Source: Hanleya hanleyi
Lineage: Eukaryota; Mollusca; Polyplacophora; Lepidopleurida; Hanleyidae
Reading direction: 5' to 3'
Assembly: GCA_036873755.1 (NCBI GenBank)
Contig: JAVTVY010019542.1
Span: forward strand, 1-64,000
DNA length: 64,000 bases
Below are positions 33,680 through 45,788 of this stretch, in pieces; positions within the stretch are counted from its first letter, which is position 1; each line of letters opens with the position of its first letter. The notes under the pieces were generated by a model that saw only the letters and a list, made by a program, of their open reading frames with translations, made no database searches and was not told where the DNA came from. The translations under genes were made by a program, and so were the position numbers.

Positions 33680-35422
33680 GGTTCACGCTTAAGGTGGAGT
33701 GGATATCACAGGAGCATGATTCCGGCTGTAATTATAATAATATAAATGCTATATAGAAGAACAATCAGTTGATTTCAGCAATGCTGGTATGGACAAGCTG
33801 AAGGTAAGTATAGCATAATATCCCTTCTATGTTCCGGTAACTTAATGTAATGACCTCGGTATTTTCATTTATTAACTTTCTAAACGCAGTTTCTCGCTTT
33901 GAACATGTTGAAATCAGTCAAATGTTTAAGCCAACCTCATTTCGTTCAACTACCTCAAGGACACATCAAATCAGACTATGGAAATAGAAATCAAAGTACT
34001 TAAAGTACTGATGTCGGGTTTACTTGCATCCGAAGGGTTTATTAGTCCCATATTTGTGATCATTTAAGGGAGAAAATTTCACTTTTATCAAAAGGATATG
34101 AAATGGATCATTTTGTTCAGCCTACATGCTGAATTATAAGACACGAAATAATGAAGGGCTGCAGATGCACGAAAACGGATTTATGGCGCACCAAAGTTGG
34201 TACATTGGCTTATTTTATGCACTATTAAAGCTTATTCTGTGCAGATTTTCTTTTGTTACAAAAATAGGACACCTTTAACCAAAACCAATTTTAGCTATTT
34301 TAAACAACAAATAATTCTGAAATAGTCAGTCTAAATATGATTTTGGTTGAAGGTGTCATAAATTTGCAACAAGAGAAAATGTCGACTGCAAATGCACCGA
34401 AAAATGCTAAATAAGCCAATGCGGCAGGTCTGAATCACTGTAAGTCTCGTCGTGTTTATCTGTGGGCCTCGATTTATTCTTTATCTGATCGATTCTTTAC
34501 AGTATTAGATTATTATCACCAAGTATGTAGACTAAAAGAAATAGTCAATTTGGCGCTTTTCAGACAAAAATTAGCCCCACCAGCTGTGTGTATCAAAAAC
34601 GTGTTGAGGACAATTCTCTATCTAAAGTGAACACCACCTTGGCTCTGTGATCTTACAACAAAACTTCCATGGATTCCGTGCCGAATGACTACCCTTCCCG
34701 CCGTAACAAATATGATACCGGATAAAATAAATTGGAAAGGCAAATTCAATAGAAATTGGAAAGATAAAATTTACTGCGATAATGTCCCAATTATCACATT
34801 CAATGCACAAGCTACCGTGCATTGCAAATGTGTATATGAATGCTGTTAGGAGCATGAATGCTGTAAGGGGCATCAAATGAGAACAGTCTCCGGGCAGGAG
34901 ATCAAAACTACACATGTGCAGAAGAAAAAAGAAAAACTGAAGAGTGATACTAATGTAGGGTTTACCCTTGGTAAACCCGACAAAAATGATGAAAATAATA
35001 TGCTCCCGTGGAAAATCCAGTCAGGGGAGGTACACGTTTGTTTAAACTTGCTGTAACATGTCCGCAGAATGATGTCGGCCCAAATTTATTTTGAATATTG
35101 AGTAATGAAAAGTAAGACCCCCCGCATCACTTTTGAAATACAGGCTGACGGGAAACAAGGAATCAGCTGTCATTAGCCCAATGAAACGTGTCAACTTCAG
35201 GTAAAAAATGAACTGTTACTAGGAGCGTTGCCGCCCGGCCCGTTAACATTACCCTGGGCTCGCATTCAGATATACGGGGCCCATTGAACAAAGTAAAACA
35301 GATATTGTATTGTATCAGAACTGGAAAACAACAGTCGCCAAGTTCAAGAACGCGGCGAACTTGGCAACTGGTGATATAAAAAACATGACTATGTCTCAGA
35401 AGAATAGATACTACCATCAAAT
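33680..35422. other. Intergenic upstream of the TLR gene
   Basis: Contains a palindromic MITE-like repeat at 34195-34425. On the plus strand an ATG-start peptide MDKLK runs into GTAAGT at about 33799, possibly a first exon of an unseen divergent gene; the evidence is weak. Confidence 0.4.
34195..34425. mobile_element. MITE-like inverted repeat (GGACACC family)
   Basis: The inner arms read TTGTTACAAAAATAGGACACC and, at the other side, the inverse of GGTGTCATAAATTTGCAACA. The outer arms pair ATTGGCTTATTT with AAATAAGCCAAT. Related copies lie at 39580-39660 and 40697-40979. Confidence 0.6.
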
Positions 35423-37890
35423 ACGAGAGATCCTGAAGGATCTTGGCGCCCACCATCGTCCGATAATAGTACATGTAAGCTAATGACAAGAGGATCGTTT
35501 TGTCCATTGTTACTAAGAACATACGATTGATTTGTAATTTTGTTTGCAGAATTTTGAATTTGAGCAAAAAAGACTGAAAAAGGGACACTGGAAAACACCA
35601 AGATATTATCTTTCTAAGTTTCAGGAGTTTCAAAATTTCTAGAAACTGTGCTTGATGTCGGTTGTTATAGTACAAGTGAAATGAGCGAAGTTAGTCTGAA
35701 AATGAATGTCCGGAGGATCCTTCGTCTTCGTTTTGTAGCAATTTTTTTGCACGTGTCATCATTGGGTACTGGAAGCGGAGACAAATCTCTTTGATACTTT
35801 GGCATGAGCTATGAAACATACTTAAGATTTTATTAGTAGGAACGAATGCTAATTCTGTTCTGTTTACTGAGCTAGTTTGAGATATCTCTTTTATGATACC
35901 ATGCTCGAAAATAGTAAAATGGTACAAAACTTAATACTGAAGGGATCCGGTCCGTCCAGTAATGTTGAAAATTTGAAAGTGTCTGAATCCTGATTATCTC
36001 CCTTGGATCGAAACGCAGTTACCTACAGTTGTCAAGTTGTGACATTGTGTCACAAGAGTGACGTCCCTTTGTGTAGCCAACCCGCCGGCAGATGAAACGG
36101 TGGGGCAGTTCATTTGCAATGGCATGGACTAAAGTAAACTGATTTAAAATTTGAATACATTTTAATTCAGAATAATTTGAACTCCTTGATATAGAAGGTG
36201 AAGGTATGGATATTCTCTATAGTCAATATATAGAATATGCCCCACTGTTTGATCCGCCGACTCTTGTGATGCAACGTCACAACTCGGGAATACCGTATTA
36301 ATTTGAAGGGTAACCTGGTTCTTTGAATCGGACCAACTATCTTGTACCAAATTTCAGAAAGATCCATGAAGTAGTTCGTGAGAATTCACGATAAAAATGT
36401 TTCAAGAGGAAATTCAAGATGGCCACCTGGCGGCCTTAATGGATATTCGAATCGGATCAAGAAAGGTATCTTGCACAACTGGACTACAAGGGGAACCTGT
36501 GTATCAAATTTGAGAAAGATCCATGCAGTACTTCCTGAGAAATCACGATAAAGTTTCATGGGAAAATCTAAGATGGCCGCCTGGTGGCCATATTGGATTT
36601 TCGAATCAGACCACAGAAGGTATCTTGCAAAACTAGACACCAAGGGGAACTCGTGTACCAAATTTGAGAAAGATCCACGCAGTAGTTCCTGAGAAATCGC
36701 AATAACAAGTTTCATGGGGAAATCCAAGATGGCCACCTAGTGGCCATATTGGATTTTGGAATCGGACTAGAGAAGGTATCTTGCACAACTAGACCACAAT
36801 GGGAACCCGTGTACCAAATTTGACAAAGATCCATGCAGTAGTTCCTGAGAATTCACGATAACAAAATTTCGTGGAAAAATCCAAGATGGCTGCATGGTGG
36901 ACATATTGGATTTTCCAACCGGACCAGAAAATGTATCTTGCACAACTAGACACCAAGGGGAACCTGTGTACCAAATTTGAGAAAGATCCATGCAGTAGTT
37001 CCGGAGAAATCACGATAAAGTTTCATGGAAAAATCCAAGATGGCTGCCTGGTGACCATATTGGATTTTCGAACCGGACCGAAAAAGGTATCTTGCACAAC
37101 TAGGCCCCAAGGGGAACCTGTGTGCTAAATTTGAGAAAGATCCATGCAGTACTTCCTGAGAAATCACGATAACACAGTTTCATGGGAAAATTCAAGATGG
37201 CTGCCTGGTGGCCATATTGGATTTTCAGACCGGACCAGAAAAGGTATCTTGCACAAGTAGGCTCCAAGGGGAACCTGTGTACCAAATTTGAGAAAGATTC
37301 ATGCAGTAGTCCCAGGGAAATCACGATAACAAAGTTTCATGGGAAATCCAAGATGGTTGCCTGGTGGCCATATTGGATTTTCGAACTGGACCAGAAACGG
37401 TATCTTGCACAGCTAGACCCCAAGGGGAACCTGTGTACCAAATTTCAGGAAGATCCATGCAGTAGTTCCGGAGAAATCACGATAACAGAGTTTCATGGGG
37501 AAATCCAAGATGGCCGCCTGGTGGCCATACTGGATTTTCCAATCGGACCGAAAAAGCTATCTTGCACAACTAAACCCCAAGGGGAACCTGTGTACTAAAT
37601 TTGAGAAAGATTCATGAGGTACTTCCTGTCAAATCGCGATAACAAAGTTTCATGGGGAAATCCAAGATGGCCGCCTTGTGGCCATATTGGATTTTCGAAT
37701 TGGACCAGAAAAGGTATCCTGCAAAACTAGACCCCAAGGGGAATCTGTGTACCAAATCTCAGAAAGATCTATGCAGTAGTTCATGAGAAATTGTGATAAC
37801 AAGAATTGTTTACGGACGGACGACTGACGGATGACGACGGACCACCGACAAAAAGCGATTTGAACAGCCCACCATCTGGTGATGGTGGGC
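35423..37890 (+). mobile_element. Helitron-like (HINE/pearl-type) element, copy 2
   Basis: Same orientation, left-end hairpin, left arm, ~157-bp array and right hairpin (37867-37890) as 25753-28287. The left arms align with small indels. It is followed by TAAAAATTG, while copy 1 is followed by AAATAAATA, so the insertions are independent. Confidence 0.6.
36320..37800 (+). repeat. ~157-bp tandem satellite array (copy 2)
   Basis: About nine to ten units of the same monomer as 26620-28190, with the AAGATGG block recurring every 155-158 bp. Confidence 0.85.
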
Positions 37891-37919
37891 TAAAAATTGC
37901 AGCTGGAGCAAGACTACGA

Positions 37920-38270
37920 AAACTATTTGCTCCAAAAAAGTTCGAGAGCACACCCAATCTGGTAAACTGACTCTCCTCTCAACCATATATGAAGAATACA
38001 AATTGCAGGATTACCTAGAAAATATACAAAACCCGGATCATAGACGAACAATAACAAAACTACGAATCAGCTGTCACAAACTCGAAATAGAGACCGGTAG
38101 GTATAAAAACACTCAAGATGTGACCGAATCTGTCGCCAATGTAACCAAAATGTAGAAGATGAAGTACCGGTACACTTCTTAATAAACTGTCCTCGACATA
38201 ACAAACACAGAGATTATATAAACCAAATTATCCAAAGTAACTGACTCCCACCCCATCCGGAAATTATAAA
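37920..38270 (+). pseudogene. Non-LTR retrotransposon ORF2 C-terminal fragment
   Basis: In shifting plus-strand frames the segment encodes KLRISCHKLEIETGRY, then RICRQCNQNVEDE, HFLINCP and RHNKHRDYI. This is the Cys/His C-terminal segment seen after the reverse transcriptase of several mollusc LINEs. It is a 5'-truncated relic with stops and starts directly after the Helitron-like element. Confidence 0.6.
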
Positions 38271-38641
38271 AATTAAATCTACATTAAATCCCCACAGAGG
38301 CAATGCTTCAAAAATAGCAAGACTGGTACACCAAATGTACCAGTCAAGGCTCCATCACCGGCTGGACACTTCTTAATTAGAGTTTCTACATCAACACACC
38401 GGCGACTCCTATGTTCTTTTCTTTTCTAGAATTACTACTAACCCACACTGTTGGTTAATTCCATACTAACTAATAATTACTACGACGTTGCTATAGTACC
38501 ATAATAATTATATTGTTTGCCATACTTGTACCATTTTACGAGTCGTGCAATAAACATATTGTATTCCCCAGGGCGCAATAAATAGGCGTGCCAAAGAAGT
38601 AGTTGCTTTGGTGCTACGTTAGTAAAGTTTTATGTTGTTAA

Positions 38642-39048
38642 AGCCCAACTCACACTACGAACATTTTGTTGTATTAGAACAAAAACACTGTTCAGAACAT
38701 GTTTTGTCTGCAGTGTGAGGTGCCCAGAAACACGAACATTTTGTTCGAGGGACATGTTCGTGAAATCAAACATGTTTGATTTTCAGAACATGTTTTCGTC
38801 CTCAAAACAGTTTTTGTCTTCAGTGTGTGGTGATCGCGAACATTTGTCCGAACATTTACTAACAGATATCCAATCAACTGGCAGCTGTCGGTCATGTGAC
38901 GAAGCCGCTCTCACATGACACAACAAAATGGCTCCCATCACATGACCGGCAGCCTCGCCGCGTGATCGCGGCGACTGGCGGTCAAGAGAAAACACGAACA
39001 AACTGTTCTGTTCTAATACAACAAAATGTTCGTAGTGTGAGTTGGGCT
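38642..39048. mobile_element. PIF/Harbinger-like MITE, 407 bp, TAA target
   Basis: The terminal inverted repeats start AGCCCAACTCACACTACGAA and extend ~40 bp to GTATTAGAAC. TAA lies at both borders (38639-38641, 39049-39051). The 3-bp TAA duplication suits PIF/Harbinger elements. No transposase is present. The interior has many GAACATGTTC-like palindromes. Confidence 0.7.
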
Positions 39049-39308
39049 TAACTCTCAGAGTCAAAAACGTGACGTAAATCGACTGATGTTTGAATTGACC
39101 TTTAGTCCGTTTTTGTATATATTTTAATATATCTAATATACACCTTGAACCAAACTGAATCTAATGTTTTCGAAGTCACAATATCTGTCTTGATATTACA
39201 TCGCAATATTATTTTCGTTCAAGTGAAATCTCTTATAAGCGAGCTTTTCTTCCAGAACATTACTTTCTTTAATCCTACACAAAAAGCTGTTTCGTACAGA
39301 AAAATATA

Positions 39309-39509
39309 CACTGAGAAAAAAATTGTGTTGAAGCCATTTGAGCACCTGAATTGTGTTAAATCAACACTAATTTGTGTTGAAATCAACACGATTTTCTTTA
39401 GATATGTTGATTTAGCACAAAGTGGTGTTGATTCCCAACGCAAAATATTTGTGTTGAAGCCATTTTAGCACAAAATTGTGTTAAAAACAACATAACTTTT
39501 TTTGCAGTG
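39309..39509. mobile_element. 201-bp MITE with TA target
   Basis: Ends CACTGAGAAAAAAA and TTTTTTTGCAGTG are imperfect inverted repeats, flanked by TA on both sides (39307-39308, 39510-39511). The interior repeats TGTGTTGAA and TCAACAC. It looks Tc1/mariner-like. Confidence 0.55.
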
Positions 39510-40696
39510 TACGAAAGATTATTATTGTTACCACTAAGAGTCAAAGTAACATAAGTAAACCAGCTGTTTTTGGCTAAAATATGACACCTCAAACCAAGTT
39601 GAATCCAATGTTTTCGAAGTCATCATATTATTTTGGTTCAAGGTGTCATATTTTAGATATATTTAATACTCCACGGTAGAATATATACGGAAAAGCCAAA
39701 AAACAGACAAAACACATTTTCAAACGTTTAGTCGACGCTGTTTGATGTCACTTTGACTGAGCGTTAACAATAATAAACTTAATAATAATTAACTCTGAGC
39801 GTTAACAATAATAAACTTTCGTATTTTGTTCTTTACGAAACACAGCTTTTTTTGCAGAATTAAAGAAAAAAAAATTCTGAAAGAAGAGCTCGTTTATATG
39901 AGATATTATCCAGCACAAATTAATTGTATCTAAGGAGAGGAGTATATCGTTTACACAGAAAAAGATCCTTTAGCTTAATACGCTGTGAAGCCAAATATTA
40001 ATTTCTTCATTTTGCAAAAAAAAAAAAAAAAAAAAAAAGCGTGTTTCGCACAGAAAAATACCGAAGTTTCATACTTTGAACACCCACAGTTAAAAGTGAT
40101 GTGGAACAGCGTCGAAAGACGTTTCAAATTGGGCTTTCGGCTGTTCTTAGCTTTTTCGTATACATTTTAACATGTATTTTTTAACATACCGGTATCTAAG
40201 ATAGGAACCTTAGCTGATCTAATATCTGCCATGATATTACATCGATTTTTTTTTGGTTCAAGATGTCTTATTCAGATACATTAAAAAATCCGTGCTTTTT
40301 TATGTCACTTTTTAACTTTGAGCGTTTACAGTTTCAACTTTGAGTTTTAGAAATAAAGAAATAATTTGTTGGCGTAGCAAATGTGACACCTCAACGACTT
40401 TTTCTAATGTGAATGTCAAAACTCCTTTAACCAAATTGGACTGAAACCGCCAGATGAACTACTATGGGAGGGGTTTCGGCATCGATCGAGCAGGTCATCA
40501 TCATCAATTTGCATGTCTCCGTAGATGATACCGGCCTTAAACGATATGTGACGACAATACGGGAATAACTCCCTTGTGTGTGATGGTATAATCAAGCTGA
40601 ATTGTTTTTCATTCCAAAACCTGCCATATCAGGTTTTTATAGAAGTTTAGATACTGAATTATCAGCCTCGAAAAATTTGCGATGCTTCGTTTCACA

Positions 40697-40979
40697 AATA
40701 TGGAGATGGTATACGACTGATCAAAATGTGCTCCTCGGCCTGATTTGGTATTTTTGAGGCATTTATAGTGAGGATTTTCTCTTATAGCAAAAATATGACA
40801 CCTCAAACCAAAATAATTTTGTCACACAATATTAGGAAGTATGATTATTGGACAGAACCACTAATGGTTTTGGTTTGAGGTGTCATATTTTTGCTACAGG
40901 AGAAAACCCTTCACGAAAATGCCCCAAAATACCAAACTAAGCCCGGGAGCACATTTTGATCAATCATATCTCCATTTTG
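40697..40979. mobile_element. Long palindromic MITE (GACACCTCAAACC family)
   Basis: The inner arms read TAGCAAAAATATGACACCTC and the inverse; the outer arms pair ATATGGAGATGG..GATCAAAATGTGCTCC with their inverse near 40945-40979. Same family as 34195-34425. Confidence 0.6.
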
Positions 40980-41599
40980 ATGCAACTGAACATCTCAGTT
41001 TTTTCCAAGGGGATATTTTAGTATGTAAACTTTAAGAAAATGTTATATCTTATATGTCAGGTTTTATTACCATCACAATCAAAGGAGTTATTCGTATGTA
41101 AACGCCACATATCCTTTCCATTTTTTTTTATAGGATTTGGTTTTTCACTGGTAAATGCAAACATATTATGTTATGATCACCGACAGTCGGCTCGAAGAGA
41201 AAGAGAGAGCTTCCGTAGCTGACAACTTACCCATATCACTGGCACTGGCAATACTTTGGTCACTTCTCCGAATTATTGCTGTTAAACAGGCCAGATGCGC
41301 GACGAATATGTGCTGCCTCTAGAACGAAATGCTCAATGGAATACGTGTGGAATCACACTGCAGCAGGTGAGCCGAGGCTGAAATATGAACACTTACTGAA
41401 CACTTGTGCCTCAGTGGCACTGTGGGCTACGTCATACTGATATAAATCTAAGAGTCTGTTATGTTAGTCGTGATTCAATGATGTGGTGTTATTATTTTGA
41501 TTAACATGGTCAAATATAAGTAGTATAGAAACCGAATCTCGGTAATACTTGACCTTTGACCTCCAGAGGTCAAGGCAGCTATAGTTCCGACAAACGTCA

Positions 41600-42010
41600 T
41601 TGAGAGCACTTTCGGTTACGTGAATCCCGATTCCTTCGCGGTGATGCGATCATGTCCGGCGGGGTAAACCTCCGCGGACAGAAAGTAGTCCATCAACGAG
41701 ACTTCCAATACGCTGGATGCGCATTCGTCTGAATCTTCGGCAATGTCCCGGAATCTTCGGCCATGTCCGGTCATCTCCGGGAATGTCCGGAGGATAATCG
41801 AGGTCAAGCGTCCGGGTATAGCTTCTAGGTTGCAATCACTATACATAGCCATACAGCGGGAGAAAGGGAATCCACTTGACCCTAGCTAGAGTTGAACCCG
41901 TACTGCGCGCTTCAGAAGCGGGCACGTTATCCACTGCATTACGAGTCCGATCATACTAATATCCTAATATTGACAATATCCTAATATACCTACCAGAGGG
42001 CAGATCTGTA
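41600..42010. repeat. Inner inverted repeat of element D, left copy
   Basis: Inverse of 43537-43990. Shared blocks include TCCGCGGACAGAAAGTAGTC, CATCTCCGGGAATGTCCGGA, a tRNA-like stretch, and CCAGAGGGCAGATCTGTATA. Confidence 0.7.
41885..41955 (-). repeat. tRNA-like sequence (degenerate copy)
   Basis: The minus strand reads GACTCGTAATGCAGTGGATA (A-box-like) and ACGGGTTCAACTC (B-box-like), the inverse counterpart of 43589-43664. Confidence 0.45.
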
Positions 42011-42039
42011 TACGGCTACAGTGTAGGCCAATGGGGTAC

Positions 42040-43400
42040 GAGATGGGCCAATATTGATCCGATTGGATCATGTGAGGTATCAAAATGAAGCACTAAAGGG
42101 GAACCATGAAATTGAATGGGTGGGCAGGAAAGTAAGGCTATGGTGCCCATGCAAGGGCATTGGTATTGACGTTTTCGGGTCAAGATGGCTCAATATTTGT
42201 CCGAATAGGTAGTGTGAGGTGTTAAGTTGAAGTACTCGTGTGGTAGAGTCAGACTGGGAGTGATATGCGCCTGCTCAGTCCGGAGTAGTAGAGAAAGGGA
42301 AGATCTGGAAGTGCAAAGGAGCCGTTTGGGGAGAGGTGGCTATGTTCGCTCTGGCTACATGGCAGAGTTACCTTAGCGTATGTGTGTACGTGTGTGTGGA
42401 GGAGGAGGAATAGGATGAGGAGGAGGATGACATGACATGTCACTCTCAGTCTGACTCTACTCCACGAGTGCGACCCATTCCGACCAATATTGTGCCAGCT
42501 CGACACCAAAACGTCCATTCCAATGCACTTTTCCCACTGCGCATGCGCAGATAGACAGTATTTCCACGACACAACCATTCAGTCGCACGCTTTCCTACGA
42601 ATGCTTCAATATGACACCCCATACGACTCATTCGGACCAATATTGGGCCATCTCGATGCCAAAACGTCCATTCGAATACCCTTTCTATATTACTGTACGG
42701 CTGTGCATGCGCGCCATAGCATTACTTCCACTACACACCCGTTCAGTCAGATGCTCCCCTAAGAATGATTCAAACTGATACTTCATACGACCCAATCGGA
42801 CCAATATTGGGCCATCTCGACCCCAAAACGTCCATACCAATGCCTTTTCCCACAATTCCCTGTCTGCGTATTCGCGCCATAGCCGTACTTCCACGACCCA
42901 CCCATCCAGTGGGATGATCAACCTTGAGCGCTTCACTCTAATACCTCACACGATCCAATCGGACCAATATTGGTCCACCTCGACCCCAAAATGTCCATCT
43001 TAGGCACATGCGTCATCAGAACTTTAAAAGTCCTCCTATGACAACGAGACCCCTCCCATCGTGTTCTACATGGTCAGACAGAGAAAACAAGGTGCCACAC
43101 CCCATACCGCAAATATCCATGAGTGGATTGCCCATATGACACCTCACACGATTCATTCGGACCAATACTGGTCCATCTCGACCCCAAAACGTCCATTCCA
43201 ATGCTCTTTTTCTACTGCGCATGCGCGCCATAGGCTGATTTCCACGCCACACCCATCCAGTTGGGTGCTCCTCCACGAGTGCTTCGCTTTGATACCTCAC
43301 ACGATCCAATCGGACCAATAGTGGCTCAACTCGATCCCAAAATGTCCACCCCCGACCTGCCTATGTGCTACGCATGCGCAGTCAGAACTTTTCAGCGAAA
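42040..43400. repeat. ~165-bp repeats with CGCATGCGC palindromes, element D
   Basis: Units share CGACCCCAAAACGTCCAT, CGGACCAATATTGG, CACTGCGCATGCGC and CACACCCATTCAGTC-like blocks, in both orientations (42040-42330 inverted). Related to 3925-4960 and 22.9-23.2 kb. Confidence 0.65.
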
Positions 43401-43536
43401 GTCACACAATGGCCATGAGACCCCTCCCATCGTCTTCCACGTGGTAAGACAGAATAAAAAAACAAGGTGCCACAATCCGTACCGCAAATGTCCATGCATG
43501 GGTTCCCCATTTGACCTACACCATAGCCGTATATAG

Positions 43537-43990
43537 ATCTGCCCTCTGGTAGGTATATTAAGGTATTTGCAACCTTGCCTAGTATGGTCTGACTCGTGGT
43601 GCAGTGGATAACGTGCTCGCTTCTGGAGAGTGCGGTACGGGTTCGACTTCAGCTAGGGTCAGGGCGATTCCCCTTCTCTCGCTGTATGGCTATGTATGGA
43701 GATTATAACCTAGAAGCTATACCCTTGACCTCGATTACCCTCCGGACATTCACGAAGATGACCAGACATTGCCGGAGATGACCGGACATTTCCGAAGATT
43801 CCTGGAGATTCGGGCGAATCGACAACCGGCGTATTTGAAGTCTCGTTGACATGGGACTACTTTCTGTCCGCGGTGGCTTATCCCCGGAAGTGACCGCATC
43901 GCCACCTGACATGACCGCATCGCCGCGGAGGAATACATCCCCGGGGTCACTTCTGTGACCGGAAGTTCTCTTAATGACCTTAACCGGTGT
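43537..43990. repeat. Inner inverted repeat of element D, right copy
   Basis: Inverse of 41600-42010; includes the tRNA-like stretch and the CCGCGG-pair module (43851-43937). Confidence 0.7.
43589..43664 (+). repeat. tRNA-derived (SINE-like) sequence
   Basis: CTGACTC and GGGTCAG could form an acceptor-like stem. GTGGTGCAGTGGATAACG fits an A box and GGGTTCGACTTC a B box. The anticodon and T arms do not fold cleanly, and a second copy sits inverted at 41.9 kb, so this is a tRNA-derived repeat and not a gene. Confidence 0.5.
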
Positions 43991-44686
43991 GCTGCGGTAT
44001 GCTGTCCTATACATGCCTACAGACAATGTTAACCGGGTACGAGTGTCCTACGGACAACTATCACCTGGGGATTAATGTCCCACCCTGGGGAAGAGTGTCC
44101 GTGTTTCATCTGTTGATATGGAGATTATTTGAGAAGAGCGGGTGTGATGTTGAATGGGGGTGACATGGTGTGTGTAGCTTAAGTAAGATTGACTGGTTCG
44201 ATGACGTCACAAGGACATCTTGTTGGGTATTTTACCGATTTGATTTACTTTCAGAATGTTTTGAGCATTGAGAATATTGTGTCGGGTGAAGCAAAATACT
44301 TTTGTGCGATTTGGAGCAACACACTTGATGAAACATGGAGGACGAGAAATCCCTCAGTAATAGTATATATTTCGTGTGGGGGAACGAGGCGGGAGAGTTG
44401 GGCTGATGGCGTCAATGCGTAATGTGTGGAGCTCCGAGTATCCGAACAAGTACACACATAGCCCGACGAAATATAGCACCAATACTATCACCAATGCGCA
44501 CTGTGGACTTCGAATACATATAGCATTTGCGTCGAGACGACATCGTGTGCCTTTCTTGCGGTGTGTGTTTTGGCCAAAAATGTCGCGCAGGGTATCCATT
44601 GAAAACTCTCACTTTGTATGGACAAAGGGTTGTTTTCATGACAGTAGTCTCACACAGACTCTTTTACCGTCTAGTGATAGTAGACA

Positions 44687-44855
44687 ATGCGTATTAACCC
44701 GCATATTGACCTTTTGACGTCAGAGTCACGTGACCGGAAGTGACATTGGTTCCAGCGCAATTGTGTTTCCGGTACATTTTGTGTGCATGCGCAGGGTAAA
44801 AAGTCACTTCCGGTGAGGTGACTGTAACGTCTCAGAAGTCAAAGGTCTCTACTAC
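44687..44855. mobile_element. Solo pair of Polinton-like terminal repeats
   Basis: The left end AGTAGACAATGCG..ATTGACC and the inverse of the right end AGTAGTAGAGACCTTTGAC face each other with ~165 bp between. The interior carries CACGTGACCGGAAGTGAC, GTGCATGCGCAGG and CACTTCCGGT. No coding sequence. It may be a MITE-like derivative. Confidence 0.45.
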
Positions 44856-45788
44856 TATCCTCTGCGTTTAGCATTACACTTTGGAACGGCGGAGTTAAGA
44901 TATTTTACACCTAGTACGGGCCGCTCTCCCCCCGCTACGTAACAAACTACGGTCAAATATTCGATATCAATGCTTCTTCCCTAATGTGTACATAAATTGG
45001 GTATTTCTGGTACACACTGTGGCATATACACGTCTCGTGTCATATGTGTAGAAATGATAGCGAAGTTCTCATTTTGGATTGAAGTTACATTATCTTAGAT
45101 GGGAAGGAAAAAAAAAAAGATGGCTAAGATCTTGGGTCGCATCCAGGTATGAAATCAACTTTCTGTCTTGTTCAATTATGTTGAAGATGGCACCACTGTT
45201 ACAAAATTTAGGGTAACATTTTATGGTAGAAATATGAACTGTGAAGAGTTTTAAATCTCTGAATGTTTGGTGTGGCGGATGGACACATATTTGAATGCCC
45301 TAACCAAACATGGCTTTAAGAATTACATTCAGATTATTAATTAGATTCCGATCAACCCAATATTTCCGTGTCATATCGGTTAATTGTGGTATTACTCAAG
45401 AATTGATTAACAATAAATTAATTTTATATTCAATGGAAAACAAACGTGTAAAAGAAGTTTGAGATTGCGTTTCTCCTGTTTTAGAGCGCATGCAACTGAA
45501 ATAGGATTATAATATGTATTGTAGGACACCTACAACCGCCACTGTTGTAACGGCTTAGAGTGTCCGCTTGGCTAACAGTGTACTACCCTATTAAATGGAG
45601 CATAACAGGGAGTTATGCCCTAGGACACTGCAATCCTTCCTAGGACAACCCAACCTCGAGGTGAGGGTCCATCTCCAGGTAAGAGTGTAAAACAGTGGAC
45701 ATTCTTAGCCTCCACACCGGAACTATAGCGGCCTTGACCTCTAGAGGTCAGAAGTCAAGTCTTATCGAGATGCGGTTTCTATACTACT

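Larger units (their letters stand above)
41519..45788. mobile_element. Element D: coding-poor Polinton-related element
   Basis: The left end AGTAGTATAGAAACCGAATC (41519) and the inverse of the right end (AGTAGTATAGAAACCGCATC, ending 45788) match over about 80 bp, including the palindrome GACCTC.AGAGGTC. The six bases outside differ (AATATA vs AGTGTG), so no target duplication supports it; rearrangement is likely. The interior holds ~165-bp satellite units, an inner inverted repeat and TGTCC-rich DNA. No Polinton gene was recognised. 44110-44640 has open frames without recognisable products. Confidence 0.55.

Noticed and set aside
33775..33810. Divergent gene starting with a short exon beside the TLR
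   Set aside because: One donor-like GTAAGT after a five-codon frame is too little evidence.
43589..43664. Functional tRNA gene
   Set aside because: Box A and B resemble a tRNA, but the anticodon and T arms do not pair well and a mutated copy lies inverted at 41.9 kb, as expected of a tRNA-derived repeat.
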